Positions 11,276-24,065 of a stretch of DNA of 64,000 bases are shown piece by piece. The position numbers were made by a program, and so were the translations under genes. The stretch comes from Tenodera sinensis (lineage: Eukaryota; Arthropoda; Insecta; Mantodea; Mantidae): the NCBI GenBank assembly GCA_030765045.1, contig CM060967.1:24119784-24183783 (forward strand). The letters are read 5' to 3'. The notes below the pieces were generated by a model. That model was not told the DNA's origin, ran no database searches, and saw only the letters and a program-made list of their open reading frames with translations. Position 1 is the stretch's first letter; each line of letters begins with the position of its first letter.

Positions 11276-13290
11276 CTAATCTTATTTAATTGCATCAATT
11301 TCATTTGTTCATACAAATACACTGCACAAACTTGAAGCAACGCAGAGGGATAGCAAACAATGATTTTCAGATAAGGCTAAAACTTTACGAGCATAAGTCA
11401 CGTGTTTAGGAAGTACGAATTAGAAGTATAAGAACGTGCATAAAACTCACAAGAGTATCTTAGGAGTTGCTCTTAGAATTGATGATAACAGCTTCAGAGC
11501 CTTTATCACTGGGTTTAACTTCACATATCTTACGGGTACGCTTTATCCTCGTGCACTTTGCCCTCGGCCGCAACTGCTTTACCTTCGTACTTCTAAAAAT
11601 ATCCCTCGGCTACGCTTTGCGGCTTAGACCTCTCAACTCTGGGCTACCCTTTGTAAAGAAAGCGTCGTAAAAGTGATTGGTGGATGGGTCATATGCCTGA
11701 CAAGGTGTTCACATCACTATAAAAGCAACTGATAACGTTTTATAATAAACACAGGGCTTTAGGGGTATAAGTACATATATTTATACTAAGTAATATGTCA
11801 ATATTCGTAGAAACCAACTGGGTAGTGAAAGTCATGTGAATGAATACATTGGATTTTCAATTTCTGCTTATTTTGTTCTATTAGTCAAACTTTGGGCTGC
11901 ATATTCAATTCAGTATTTACTTGGAAACTGAGGATACACGAAGAAAAGCCACTCAGATGGATGGGTATGTGTTTGCATTAAAAAAAAAAAAAAAAAAAAA
12001 ATTGGCCCAATGTTTGATTGCCAATATGCCACCACTTTTATCGTTCGCTTCTGCAATTAGGATAGAGAGGTAGAATTTTAAAAGATAAGCTATTCGTCTA
12101 ATTTGCATTAGTTTCAAAAATGAGCAATTTAGCCACAAAATATTAAATAAATGTATTCCAGCGTATCTGTTGGAATAAATTTATGAACATATGTTTGGTA
12201 AAGTTAAAGATCAGGCATATTAATACGTCTTGTGCTGTTAGGAAAGCTTGAAAGAACGACATCCATCCCTTCTTTACTTGCAGTAGCTGATGAACACAGG
12301 GACACGTGGCGAAACCAGCTTTATAGAGATGTACTGGTTTTAAATTTGAATTTATTTAGTTATAATCTTATAAATTTTGAGCTATCCTTTAACTTGGGTC
12401 TTAGCCCTTTCGTCTTGGACAGCTCTCTGCAATATATTTTATACAATTGCATTTGTCGCTGGACGTTTTTGAAACATTCTGATGCTACCATTGTTTATTA
12501 ATGCTCTCTCTCTCTTTCATTTCTATTTGTGTTATCTCTCATCATAGAGGAATATGTTATTGGATTGTTTATTCGTCATAGTTGACCGTACCATCAAGTG
12601 AAATCTGCGCACTGATACCGCTAACATCATGCACTTTGTTCACTTCAAATGGAGCCCCTTTATTTAATTTTTATACCGAGTTAGACAGCATTGTTTGTTC
12701 TTCCTCTGTTTTCTATACATCGGGCGTATGAGTCATTGCAGTAATGAACCCAGATAACGTGTGGTTTTTATTCACGCCACGTGAATTGTGGGTAGTGCCA
12801 TGATGTCATCACGCGGTTATCAGTTTTACCAACATAACGCCTTCAATTATCATCTATTATGCTCGCGGGGGGAAAAAAGATCGTCGCCAGAAATGTGTTT
12901 TGGTCGCGCTATAAACCATAAATTGACTTTTGGAAGCGTAGGTCGGTCGGTCGGTCGGTATCTGTGTGTAGAATCTACCATGACCCACTCTTGTGCAGCA
13001 TCAGCACAAACCCCTGCAGGAGCGGCAACCTGTTACCACTGCTGACACCACACATCGACTATATCGATCGTGTATCACAACTTGATTACCACAAGCCCTT
13101 CCACACGCGCTTTTTTCCTGATTTTCCCCTGATGCATATCATTAGCGGGCTGATTGCGTCATCAGAAGTTCCAATTCTTGCCTCGCGTTACCTTTCTCAT
13201 ATATTAACCCAAGTAAACATGACTAGCTTTATAGTACAATACGTTCCGAGATTCCAGGGATAATTGAAGACACCAAAGAGAACCAATTTA
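11276..13290. other. Unannotated DNA with simple repeats
   Basis: Contains a poly(A) run at 11980-12001 and a short GGTC tetranucleotide repeat at 12941-12959. No coding frame with a domain was found. Confidence 0.5.
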
Positions 13291-13425
13291 CTGAGTGATT
13301 TGGCTCTCTGATAGCTGCGAGGCTCGCGTTTGGCAGGTCCTGTGTTTGATTCCTAGAGTCAGTCTCTGACCATGAATTTTCCTGGGTGGCTAAGAAATGC
13401 AGAGGCAGTAGGAAATAAAAGTTTT
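13291..13425 (+). mobile_element. tRNA-like SINE fragment, degenerate
   Basis: The A-box-like region is weak. The B-box-like TGTGTTTGATTCC near 13347 is followed by CTGACCATGAATTTTCCTGG. No tail or duplication was found. Low support. Confidence 0.35.
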
Positions 13426-16400
13426 TTGAAATAACTAAAGTGTTTTCCAATAATTGGAATTAGAACAACAATATATTTTAAACTTTAAAGAAATAATTTT
13501 AAGCTTACAATAACAGACGTCAGAAGATCTGCATTTGAAATTGCAGAAAGAAACACGCTTCGCCACAATATCAACACCAAAAAACGAAAAAATAAACAAA
13601 AAATCAATCAGTGAAAGTGAAAACTGGTTCTCTGAATTATGCAATGGAGATAGAATATAAGAAATGATCAGGCTCATGAAGTATAGAATTTGGATCCCTG
13701 CAAAGGAAGAAATTTGAAGAATTGTTTTGTGTTGCCTGTAAATAGTGACAAATCTCAACTGAGTTAAACTCAAATGTAGGAATTTTATATTTCATAATTT
13801 CTTAAAATGTAAAAACGAAAACTGCGGTCCAGTTTAGGAACCCACTGGTACAAATTAGGAAACCAGTGGCCTAATTAGTAATATTTGCAGACTTTCAGAA
13901 GTATAAGTCTTTGGACCCTTAAAATCAGAACCTGAAGATCATGTTATGTGCATCACATAAATAAGTCAAACTTTTATCATCTCAAAGAATGCAAAATAAC
14001 AGAGGCCAAGATCAGTGACACGCAGAAAAAAAGATCGACCCGATTGATATCTGAAAACGCCAAAGGAAGCGTATAAGGTGTGGGAGTTGCTTTGTTATCT
14101 GTGACGTTTCCTGCCTATAGTTCAGTGACAGTTCAATCACATTTCCTCTGTCCTGGCATTTATGCCTAGAAATTCCTATGCCTGGTTATCACTTATCTGT
14201 GGGAGATCTAGTAACGCTCCTCCCAAAATTCGATACCAAGATTTCATAGAAATGTGTAATTTTAAGGTATACTCAACCATCACATACATGCATAAAGAAA
14301 TATATGTTTATTTGGGGTATGCGTTTCAAAAAAAACTATAAATTCAACATCTAAAGAAGACGCGTGACTCATGAAAAAATGTATAAACAATATTTAACTC
14401 ACATTCATGGAGTCTGGTAATGGAGCAATCCCTTCCATATTGAAGTATGTCTTATTTGTTTCTCGCCACTTCGCAAGGGTTTACCCTTTGGAATTTTGAG
14501 GTTAGAGGAACTCGCGGATTCTGCCATTATTCAGGTTGGTCTTGCTTAGCACTTAAGCTCTGTCAATAACCAGTTAAAAATCTGAAGCTTCTACTCAGCT
14601 TGGTCAGTAAAGACACGATAATGAATTCGCACCTGCAATATAAACGAGAGAATCCAGTCCAGGATAAACAAGAGAGGTAACCTCTTTCATATCTTAGAAT
14701 AATTAACTATGAATGCGTCATTGCTTGTATATTCACATTCGTGCATGGTGCTTGAAAGAAAAGTAATTTGACTGAAATACTTTGAAAGCAGGGAATAAAT
14801 TCTTATTTTAGCCAAAGAACTAATTTTTATGGCGGCAGTATACAGTTGTAAGTCCAGCAGCCAATAAGAAAGCACTAGAAGATTGGTATTGTTGGCATAC
14901 CGGGTAAACTAAGGAAAAACAAACATTAGCGCTTGTTTTGCAAGTTGTTTTGGGATGGAATCAAACCAGTTTTAAGAAAAACAGATACTTTATTTTTGTC
15001 TAGTACAAACGCATTAGTTTTGTTACAAGGGCGGCCATTTTATGTAACAAACTCTGTGTTCATTTTATTAGCAACCAACAAAACAAAAGAAAAACTGAAA
15101 GCTACAGTCATATGTTACCAACTGCTACCAAAAGTCACTAAACTATTTGCATTCGCCAACACAAGTAATCCTTTCTCTTGTTTCTTGGTATTTTTAGCAA
15201 TACCCAATCCTATTAGCACTTTCTTGTTCACGTAGTGCGATGCACAGGGCAGGCGGGCGGGTCGAGGGCCGTAAATAAAGACACACAAAGCAAGTTTCTC
15301 TGCCAACTGGTTCAGTAGGCTAACGCTAGCTGTGCTCGCATCTAAATCAGTGTTGGCCCGTGTGCACATAAAATGTGACTTACGACACCAGTAATTGAAA
15401 CCAAGGGAGGGCGGTAGGTGTAATATACGTGTGAGAGAGGGAGAGAGGGAGAAAGGGTGTTACTGAGTAGCGCAGGAGAGAGCTTTATGAACCCAATAAG
15501 AAGTAGGGAGAGGGGAAATAACTCACAGGGCGGCTTCAACCTCCCTGAGAGCAGTCATATGTTTTGCTTGTTTAAAGGATTTTCCTTTTCCTTTGCCACC
15601 TTGGTTCTTATGTACGGTATTTTAAAGCTTTCCCTTCGTCACCTGCGACGTCACTCAGGAAACCTAATGAGCTTAAGGTAACATTTCTTCGGTACTTTAG
15701 CGTTCGTGTCTTGTGTTCGAATTGGTTCCCTTTCCAGACAGCTCTTTCTAGCTGCCTAGAGGTAAACTCAGAAGGGAAGTATCACAACCCTTATGCCAAA
15801 ACGCACCCCGAAACTCCCGTGATAGAAGCACTGTAGCATAAGGTCACCTTGAAACTTGAGCTGCCAGTATTCCTTTCCCAACAGCTGGTTTGCAGCAAAT
15901 TTACAGGAAAGTAACAGACCCTTCATGCTGAAACCCATCCTGAAACTTCTGTAACTAAAGTGATGTAGTATAAGGAGGGCACGCTTAAAACCTTAGCTGC
16001 TAAATTTAAATATAAAGTGCCGAAACTGAAGCGGGAAACATTTAAAATATCTGTAAGGGCAGTATTTCCCTAGCACGATGCCCAACTTTAATTCTAAGAG
16101 ATATTTGAAACCAAGTTAAAATCGATAACTCCTCTGAGCTCCTCTCCAAACATTTATTTAAAAACAAGATATTTACAACATGTTATCATGCACCGCGGAG
16201 GAAAGACATGATTGTGCGGAGCGCAATAAGAAAGAAGAAGAGGAAGTAATATAGGCAAACATCTTTCTCTTCTTCTGCTCTTCACGTGGTGACCTGCGCG
16301 TTTTCGGCTGTCACATTTTATTTGTATATCCCAGACATCTTCCTCTGTCTATAGTTTGCTGGGTTCTTGGGGAATTATATTGTCCCTTCTTCCAATATAC

Positions 16401-17532
16401 CTAATATTTCTACTGAATTCTATCTTTGTCTGTTTCATTTTTAATATGTAAATATTCAGCACATTTCTTGGTTCTTTGTTAAGGATTCAATTTTACAATA
16501 CATTCTAGAAAAGTACAGCTGTTAACCATTTATAAATTTCATCTTTCTGTCACTCCTTTATCGTTTTCAAAAGTTAATATCGTTCATGTAAATTATGTCC
16601 TAGGTATTTAAATAAAATATATGTTCTAATATTTAATTTACTATTTGATCTACATTTCACTATAGCTTCCAACAAAATCCATTACTTTGTTTTCCGAATT
16701 GATATTCTAAGGCAGCCATTAAGGGATACTGTGACGTAACATAACTACACCTCTTCAGAGCAGTGGCGTAATGCGGCTCTTATTTTTGATAATATAGACA
16801 GTTTTGATTATTAAAATGTATGCGCTAATTACAAAGCAAAATCAAGTGTTTTAGTCACTGTTACTCACACAATGAAGGGTTGAAACTCAAAATATCTGAC
16901 ACTTCTTGTGAAATTGAAGAAATAAATATAATATTTCTTATAAACTTGTGGGAAAAATAAACAAACAAAGCTCGCTATATACAGTTTTATAAGTAGCTAT
17001 TTCAAATCAGTGATGTTCAACTTGGAGTACCCGAAGACTTCCTAGGGGGTGCGTAGGATTTAACTTAATTCTTCTTTCTCAGTACTAAATAGGTTATAAA
17101 TATTATTAGTATATTGCCTACCAAGAACTGTAAATAATACTTATTAGGTCGAGAATGCATTTTGGGAATACGAGGCCCGTAGGGTCAAATTTTCCGTAAG
17201 CATTCCAGATCTGATAACTTAAAGTTCGTGGATAGTCAATTACTTTCTGCAATACTTGAAAAACCCGTGAAAAGCAATAATAAATCAAAACTGATTTTCC
17301 AAATTTTATTTAACATTAAGAAAAAACTGAATACTCTATGTGAACAAATGAAAAGCTGCATTAAAATTATATGACAAAGCTTTCTTATCCACTCTTTTGT
17401 TAATGAATTTCGCAATAGATTCTTTACTTGAAGTAGCACATGTCTTGGTTTCTAGGTTATGTAGCTGAATTGAATCTTTCGACTTTTGATAGTTATTATG
17501 TGGTTATTATCAAGCAGTAAAATTGTATAAAC
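13426..17532. other. Long unannotated AT-rich stretch
   Basis: I find no recognisable protein, RNA or repeat here. A GA-rich run lies near 15430-15460, and a candidate YY1/Pho core (GGCCATTTTA) near 15032 is only a motif match. The open frames up to 112 aa (13435-13773, minus) show no signature. Confidence 0.45.
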
Positions 17533-17709
17533 ATGAACGATATTGCTATTGAAGAAGCTGCGGATCTAGCATGGGCATCACTTTTACCAGCGAAGTCGAA
17601 ACAAAGATATGTTGAAGTTTACAGTGCTTTGATAAAAACGTTAACAGTTATACCAGTGAGACAGTTTTATTGGTGTATTTTCCTAAGAAAATTAAGAACT
17701 TATTTTTAG
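17533..17709 (+). pseudogene. Tyrosine-recombinase-like (Crypton-type) N-terminal exon fragment, frameshifted
   Basis: An ATG at 17533 opens a 58-codon frame containing AADLAWASLLPAKSKQRY and VEVYSAL. From 17631 the matching continuation lies in another frame: NVNSYTSETVLLVYF, then KKIKNLF. Together they follow the pattern of the N-terminal core-binding (SAM-like) region of Crypton/phage-integrase-type recombinases in animal genomes (…LLPxKSKxRYExxYxxF…SExVLLAYFxxLSK…). The segment ends in AG|GTTAGT at 17709/17710, a plausible splice donor. The catalytic domain is absent nearby. The frame break, which appears to be a deletion of a few residues after VYSAL, argues for a pseudogene. The family call is from memory of the motif pattern, not a search. 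Confidence 0.6.
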
Positions 17710-19497
17710 GTTAGTATGCTGTTGGGTATGACGTCATTTCCTTCTGGCACCTTAAGTATTAAAAGAACAGTTTTAGCTTGCCACGGTAACTTATAATTGA
17801 TAAAATAAGCTAAACTTACAATGCATTTATGTGTTCGTATTGATTAATTTACGTATCAAGTATTGCAAAAAGTATATTTTAAACATGGTTATGTATTATT
17901 TAAATTAAGGATAACTCTATGCCTAGGCATAGGGGTACAGTCTGAAATGGAAAATTCTGGTTTAGTTCAACTGATGTTGGTTTATTAATCGAAGTAGAGG
18001 TGTATTTCCATGCTTTTTGCATCATTTAGCAGAAAATATAAATCAAATTTATTTATTAAAATAGGCGCCATCATTTTTACTAAAGTGACTAGCTGTATTG
18101 AAAAGTCAAATACTTATAAATTTTACTGAATTGATACGCTACATTTTGCGTACTTCATTGTTTTGAAAAATAACAATGTACTGAGGAAATAAAAGGCAGC
18201 TTACATATATTAACCTAAAACTGGATGAGTTAGTTATGATTTCTCCAGTAGTACTTATTCTTGCATTTATAAAACATTTATAGTGATGATACAGATAAGC
18301 AATGTACAGAAATCTAAAAACTGATATTTGAACATTTTCGACTATGTCCACAACATAACATGAAGCTGGTTTTTTTGTGAATAGTCGAATGCGACATTAC
18401 TACACGCTATAGACAGGGATTCGCAGTTGAAGGCATAACGTATAGACATTAACACGGCGTATAGGGCCTCTCTTCATCCTTAAAGCCCTGTATTGGCGAT
18501 TATTGCCCGTCGTTATGGCTCAGGGGAGGGGGTGAAGATAGACATTAATTGTACAACAACGCTCCCTCCCTCACTCCCTCGTTGTAGGGAGCAAGTCGAG
18601 TGTTAATTTGATGGTAACTGTTATTGCTTGTGCTTTGTCCAACACGTGCATTGTGGAAACTTAACAAATGTATATGTCCATTTTCCAAAATCTAACAAAA
18701 GGATCAAGCGCTTTAATGTTGTTCTAAATGTCCTCATTTCGAGATATATCATACTCTGCTCAAAATGGAACTCTGTCTTAAGCGGGATTTAAGTTCTATC
18801 CCATAAGTGCTACATCTAATAAATTCATGAGTACAGTATCTCAGAAGCTATTTGAGATATTAGACTGACATTTTTTACAGAAGATAGTTGTATGTCTTCT
18901 AATTACCAATGGTTGCCATTTATCTACAACTCACTGAAATACCCGCCATTGCCCGTGGCTTGACCTTAAAAGGTTTAGCCCAGGGCCGGTAAGATGGGCA
19001 CTGGAAGTGTGAAATGCTTTACCCCTACGATCACCTCTCCTTGTTTCCTTCTATGCGGCAGGTAAACAGAGAGGGGGGCCTGTGCCGCAGTAGTGGTCGG
19101 TCATTCGGGTTTCGGGTGAAACGTCTTTTGCGACCTGATCAAATGCATATTTTTGAGCTCAAGAGTTAGCTAGGAACGTACGAAATGTGCTAATGACACT
19201 AGAGAATATGAGTGAAGGACATAGACACAATGCTAAACGGCTCATATTGGCATTGCGTGAGAAACGATGGTTCCGTGAAGCAATAATGAAACTCCACGCA
19301 AGGTGGCAGCAGTGTGTTGACGTTGGTGGGGGGAATATTGGGACAGTGAATCATTTTCATAAATAAGGCATTAAAACTATTACTGTAAATCATTTCCGAA
19401 CGCCCCCCATAAATAACAAAAAATAAACAGTATAAATCAATAAAAACACCCAAAAGACACGTGCAGAAGCACTGTTAAATAACCACAAATACCATAG
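17710..19497. other. Unannotated DNA
   Basis: No supported gene. The 18430-18560 and 18940-19110 regions are less AT-rich and share words such as ATTGCCCGT, but I cannot assign them. Confidence 0.45.
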
Positions 19498-19501
19498 GAG
19501 G

Positions 19502-19545
19502 AAAAGCGAGTAGAGAAAGCCATGTGAATGTAATACATTACATTT
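19502..19545 (-). repeat. Rep850 end fragment
   Basis: GAGTAGAGAAAGCCATGTGA followed by GTAATACATTACA corresponds to the 5' end of Rep850 in reverse. Only about 40 bp is present. Confidence 0.55.
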
Positions 19546-19597
19546 CTAGTTCAGTCATATAGAAAATTCTATAAATTGTTTGTATAAAAGTGCTACA

Positions 19598-19722
19598 AGA
19601 AAAGAGATAATTTCTGCAAATGTTTGTCTCAACTAACACGAAGAAGATGTAATAAGAATTTGTAAGAATGGTTAGTTCAAGAGTAGAGAAAGTCATGTGA
19701 GTGTAATACATCACATTTTTAT
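19598..19722 (-). repeat. Rep850 partial copy, 5' block
   Basis: Contains TCAACTAACACGAAGAAGAT, GAATGGTTAGTTCAAGAGTA and GTCATGTGAGTGTAATACA. This is the usual 5' block in reverse orientation. The interior and 3' end are absent. Confidence 0.75.
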
Positions 19723-19828
19723 TTCTTTGGTCTCTTCTTACATATTGTGTTTTATAAGGTAGCAAAAGCTGAAATTTTTCATATTTGCTGATTTTTAGTG
19801 TATTATACAAGTTTTTAAAAAGCAGAAG

Positions 19829-20060
19829 GGCCGCGTTGTAGCCGAGTGGTTAGACCATTTGCTTCTCAAAGTGGCCCGGGTTCGATCCCAGGTAACCGCA
19901 TGTGGATTCGTGGTGGACACAACGGCGCTGGGGCGCGTTTACTCCGAGTTTATCGCGTTCCCCCGCCATCTCATTCCACCGGTACTCTATCTTCATTCCA
20001 TGTGTCATCAGCGTCACCGCCTGCGGTGCCGTGTGTAGTAAAAGTGGGCATTAAGCACTA

Positions 20061-20096
<36 letters not shown>
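19829..20096 (+). mobile_element. tRNA-derived SINE with poly(A) tail
   Basis: The head has A box TAGCCGAGTGGTTAGACC (near 19838) and B box GGGTTCGATCCC (near 19878), with a class II (Ser/Leu-like) look. The body (GGATTCGTGGTGGACAC, TTCCCCCGCCATCTCATTCC) is shared with the SINE at 3533. The tail is 34 A's (20062-20095). The flanks carry CAGAAG (19823-19828 and 20097-20102), probably part of a 12-bp duplication with one mismatch. The long, pure A-tail suggests a young insertion. It has no protein of its own. Confidence 0.85.
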
Positions 20097-20097
<1 letters not shown>

Positions 20098-20102
20098 AGA
20101 AG

Positions 20103-20950
20103 TTAGTTGGGTCATAAATGACACGTTTGTGCACAATTTTTACTAGTAGATGCGTCTGGGCATTGCATAAATGCATTTGTATGTTTGTTTACACAAATTT
20201 AGCGGGTAGGATGGTAACTGCATGGTGAATCGTGAAGAAGTAGAAGCTTTTAAACCCTTTCAATGGCAACTAGGCCAGCGGAAGAAAACAAACGCAGCTT
20301 ATTTCGTTTTTGTTCCATTCTTAAGATGACGAGAGTGGTTGATTACATTGGTGTTTCTCTTTCTGGCGATTATTGAAGGAGCAAATGTAACAATATTTAT
20401 TACTAAACCTAAAAGTGTTGTAAAAGAATTTATGATTATCTTTTTCGAGTGGAAGAGAGAAAACAGCAGTCGATGCTGGTGTGCGTACGTATCTGACTGA
20501 AATTGACAGAGGCTAACAAACAGGGTGTTTCTGTGATGTTTCTGGCACTATGTACATACATTTCCGTCCGTCCTTCTCCATTACATAATGTAACTCCACA
20601 TGCCATTACGAATGAAAGAGACATTGGGAGTGGTTGCTCGACACAAACGATATTGCTGTTTACCCTGAGAGGCGCTGAAAAACCGAGTCAGGCTGCAGTA
20701 CCTACTCTCTGTCGCTATGGTGCCTCAAAGTGTTTACTTATTCATGCAAATCATCACAGTGTTGTTGGTACAGCTTTAACAGGCAATACTGACATCCACT
20801 GTCTTTTATGGTCCTGCTTTCCGGGTTAAAATATTCTTGTCATGACGTCCGTAGTTCTTGCATTAGCATACAGAGTGAACGCACTATTTAGCCTCGACTG
20901 TTAATTAGCTTGCCTTACATTTATCAGCTGTATAATGGTCAAAATTTACA
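20103..20950. other. Unannotated DNA
   Basis: The 108-aa frame at 20503-20829 and its antisense partner show no domain. No supported gene. Confidence 0.45.
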
Positions 20951-20951
20951 A

Positions 20952-21080
20952 CGGTAACATTTACTGAGCAAGGGGCTTGCATTTGGAATGACCCGGGTTC
21001 GAGTCCCTCGAAGCCTGTCCTGTGACTTTCTCTAGAGGGATGCTTGGTTTTCGGGCAGTATCTGCAGGGTTTCGGGAGAA
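20952..21080 (+). mobile_element. tRNA-like SINE fragment adjoining a minisatellite
   Basis: CCCGGGTTCGAGTCCCTCG (near 20993) is a good pol III B-box match. The A-box side is weak. The body runs directly into the minisatellite that starts near 21094, so the array may have grown from the 3' part of this element. Confidence 0.5.
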
Positions 21081-21093
21081 TAACTGAGGTATC

Positions 21094-21812
21094 GTAAGGT
21101 TATCTGGAGGTAAAGCGGAGGTTAACCGGAGGGTCAACGGGAGATTACCTAGAGGTTATCGGCAGTTAACTGGTGGTTAACTGGAGGTTATCTGGTGCTT
21201 AACTGCAGGTTATCTGGTGGTTAACTGCAGGTTATCTGGTGGTTAACTGCAGGTTATCTGGTGGTTAACTGGAGGTTATCTGGTATTTAACTGGAGGTTA
21301 TCTGGTGGTTAACTGGAGGTTATCTGGTGGTTAACTGGACGTTATCTGAAGGTTAACGGGAAGTTATCTTACGGTTAACTGAAGGGTATGAGGATGTTAT
21401 TTGATAACTGGAACTTAACTGGATGCTATTTAGAGGTTAACAGCAGTATAACTGGAGATTACGGGAGGTTAGTTAACTGGACGTTATCTGAAGGTTAACG
21501 GGAAGTTATCTTATGGTTAAATGGAGGTTATGAGGATGTTATTTGATAACTGGAAGTTAACTGGATGTTATTTAGAGGTTAACAGCAGTATAACTGGAGA
21601 TTACGGGAGGTTAATTAACTGGAGGTTATCTGGTAGTTAGCGGGAATTTATCTTATGGTTAACTGGAGGTTATGAGTATGTTATTTGATAACTGGAAGTT
21701 AACTGGATGTTATTTAGAGGTTAACAGCAGTATTACGGGAGATAGTTAAGTGGACGTTATCTGAAGGTTAACGGAAGGTTAACCACAGGTCATCTAAGGT
21801 TAATGGAGGTTA
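21094..21812 (+). repeat. Minisatellite, 11-bp half unit with 142-bp higher-order period
   Basis: The first third alternates GGTTATCTGGT and GGTTAACTGSA, so it has an 11-bp unit in 22-bp pairs. Downstream, a longer composite recurs with an exact 142-bp spacing: TTGATAACTGGAA starts at 21401, 21543 and 21685. Each composite contains GAGGATGTTATTTGATAACT-like, TTTAGAGGTTAACAGCAGTA and GGGAGGTTA words. The unit variants decay toward both edges. The array is not CRISPR-like: there are no unique spacers and no neighbouring cas genes. It is a nuclear tandem repeat that probably expanded by slippage and unequal exchange. Confidence 0.92.
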
Positions 21813-23060
21813 AACGCCTAACTATTCACTTTGGTACATATGTGTAACCATATGAGAGTACACATTTTGTGAGGTTAGACAACAATGTGTATTTGGGCGT
21901 TAATATTTCTCTGCTCTAGCAACAACACCTTCAGTGTCATTACCATGTATTACCTAACGTCTTACCAGACTATTTAACTGTTATAAGAATAATTTCAGTC
22001 ATGAAGTTGGGAACAGTGATGTATTTTCCTATGTATCTATGTTTATATTTATGTTCCCTTATGACTCAGCTACAAACTGTGGATACTACGTGCAGGAATG
22101 TAGAGACAAGTGTAAATGTATTCTTACACCGCAGTAATCAAAATTCACACAGCTACAGAAGCTTATTTGCATTGATATCGCTATTGGTAACGGTTACATG
22201 TAACGTTAAAGCAGTGTAACTGTGACAGTGCGAACCGTCACTTGAATGCAACTGTGACAACTCTGCTAATCTCTGACGTAGCAGTGAATTTATTAAACAA
22301 GATCATGTGGGGAACCGTTCCACAGTGGAACTGTTTAAGCCCCACTGGATACAAAGAGAACAAATACGTTCTGTATTTAAAACAACTCACTGCTACGCAC
22401 TTCCATTGTTTTCCAACAGAAGGATTGACTAATTACGTGGCCAGTTTTCGTTTCCGCAGTCTGAGCACACCATCCATATTCCACCGGCAGCTTATGCGTT
22501 GCTTCATTTATATTCAAGGAGTACGCTGAAAAGATAAACCGCCGAGAGTGCAAACGAATATAATGAGGATAAAAACACTAAACTAACAAATCACGGGAAG
22601 AGAAAACAAGGCGATAATTAAATCAGAATGGATATCGAGGGGCCTGAGAATGAAGTGAGAAAATATGGAGCAGAGCGTCGGAAGAGCTGTGAATCGAGAA
22701 TTAATTATGGGGATTAAGTCGACTGTGAGGTACTTGTAACCAGTTCCCCGCCTCTTTAGTCAGAGATACAAACAAAAGCCTCCTGCAGCGCGTCCACTCG
22801 ATTCTATGCAACTTTTCGAGGACTAAAGTGAACCAAGTTCCATGGCTTGTCTGAGTAAAACCACATTCTTCCGAACTAAACGTCCTAACAGGTCTACAAT
22901 GTGTGTGACAGAGATTATTAATTACTTGAATAAACCTGATATGTAACACATAACACTATATCTTCACACAATCTCTGCAATATGCATATAATATAAGTTT
23001 ATGCCAAGTTTATGCACGAGGAATTTATCAGGAGTATAATCTTGGTGATTATAACCTCTG
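21813..23060. other. Unannotated DNA
   Basis: No supported gene or repeat. The frames at 22001-22529 and 22701-22949 have no motif. Confidence 0.45.
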
Positions 23061-23200
23061 GTATTGAATTTTTGGGTCGATTACAATACCTTCTTTACTT
23101 TATATGGTAGGGAAAGTAAAATCGTTTCTTTGTTTGGATTCAATAGAGCTCAAAACCTATACTTCTAGTGAAATATTGTCATCAAAATTATGGTGGGAAC
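23061..23200 (+). repeat. Rep850 3'-end fragments, two in a row
   Basis: ATTGAATTTTTGGGTCGATT…TAGGGAAAGTAAAA (to 23122) is one 3' end. GTTTGGATTCAATAGAGCTC and the following diverged AGTGAAATATTGTC…ATGGTGGGAA form a second piece just ahead of a full copy. Confidence 0.6.
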
Positions 23201-23237
23201 TCAACTTCTTCTATTTACTAAAGGTGACAATTGGAAA

Positions 23238-24065
23238 AAATCTAATATGTTGCACTCACATGACTTTCTCTACTCTTGTACTAACCATTCTAACAAACTC
23301 TTATTCCTATATCTCCATGTTAGTTAAGATAAACATTCGTACAAATTATCTTACTGCTTAGGTCCTTGTAGGTGCAAGGGGCATATTAGAATACAGAAGA
23401 CTTTGTGCGACAGTCAAATCTTTTTGACCTTTGAGATTCAGTTCTCTTTGAACGATTAACGTATACAAAAACGAACAACGTTGTTGCATTTCGCTAAAGT
23501 TCTAAGTTTTCCGAAACTCGCACACATAACCAGGAATATCTCAGAAATGGTTCACCCTACAAGAAAATTTATTGAGGGATAAATTGTGCATTTTACCAAG
23601 CTCTACATTTTTTGTGCAGTATGATTTGGTCTATCTCTAACGGTTTACCAGTTATGCAAAAGTCGTCCAGAGTAAATACGATTACAGGGGCTATAGCCAG
23701 AAAATTCAAGATATACATTTCATTTGTCACAAAAATATCTCAAACATATGGCATTTTAATCAAAATCGTTAGAGCCATTTTCAAGAAAATCAAAATTTTC
23801 GAAAAATTTTTCATGTAAAGGGTAGTTTAGGGTGGAGCTATTTTCTTCAAAATCTTCGTGTCATATCCCTGAACGACATTAAACTTAAATTCCAACTTTG
23901 GTTTTTAACCTAATTTTCGTTTTTGAGTTATGCTGTCCACAGACTGACACACAGACACACACGGAGCTTTTTCTAAAAATGCCATTTTTGGATTCAGGGG
24001 GTCTCAAAACATATATTTCCGGTGAAATCTCGACAGCGAATTTTTGGAAGTAGAGGAAGTAAAAA
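23238..24065 (+). repeat. Rep850 near-complete copy
   Basis: Starts AATCTAATATGTTGCACTCA and passes every internal landmark. It ends GAATTTTTGGAAGTAGAGGA then AGTAAAA, with a deletion of about 35 bp in the last block that removes the usual GTGGAATACAATACTTCC. Confidence 0.85.

Noticed and set aside
21094..21812. CRISPR array
   Set aside because: Tandem units with no unique spacers, no cas genes and a eukaryotic context.
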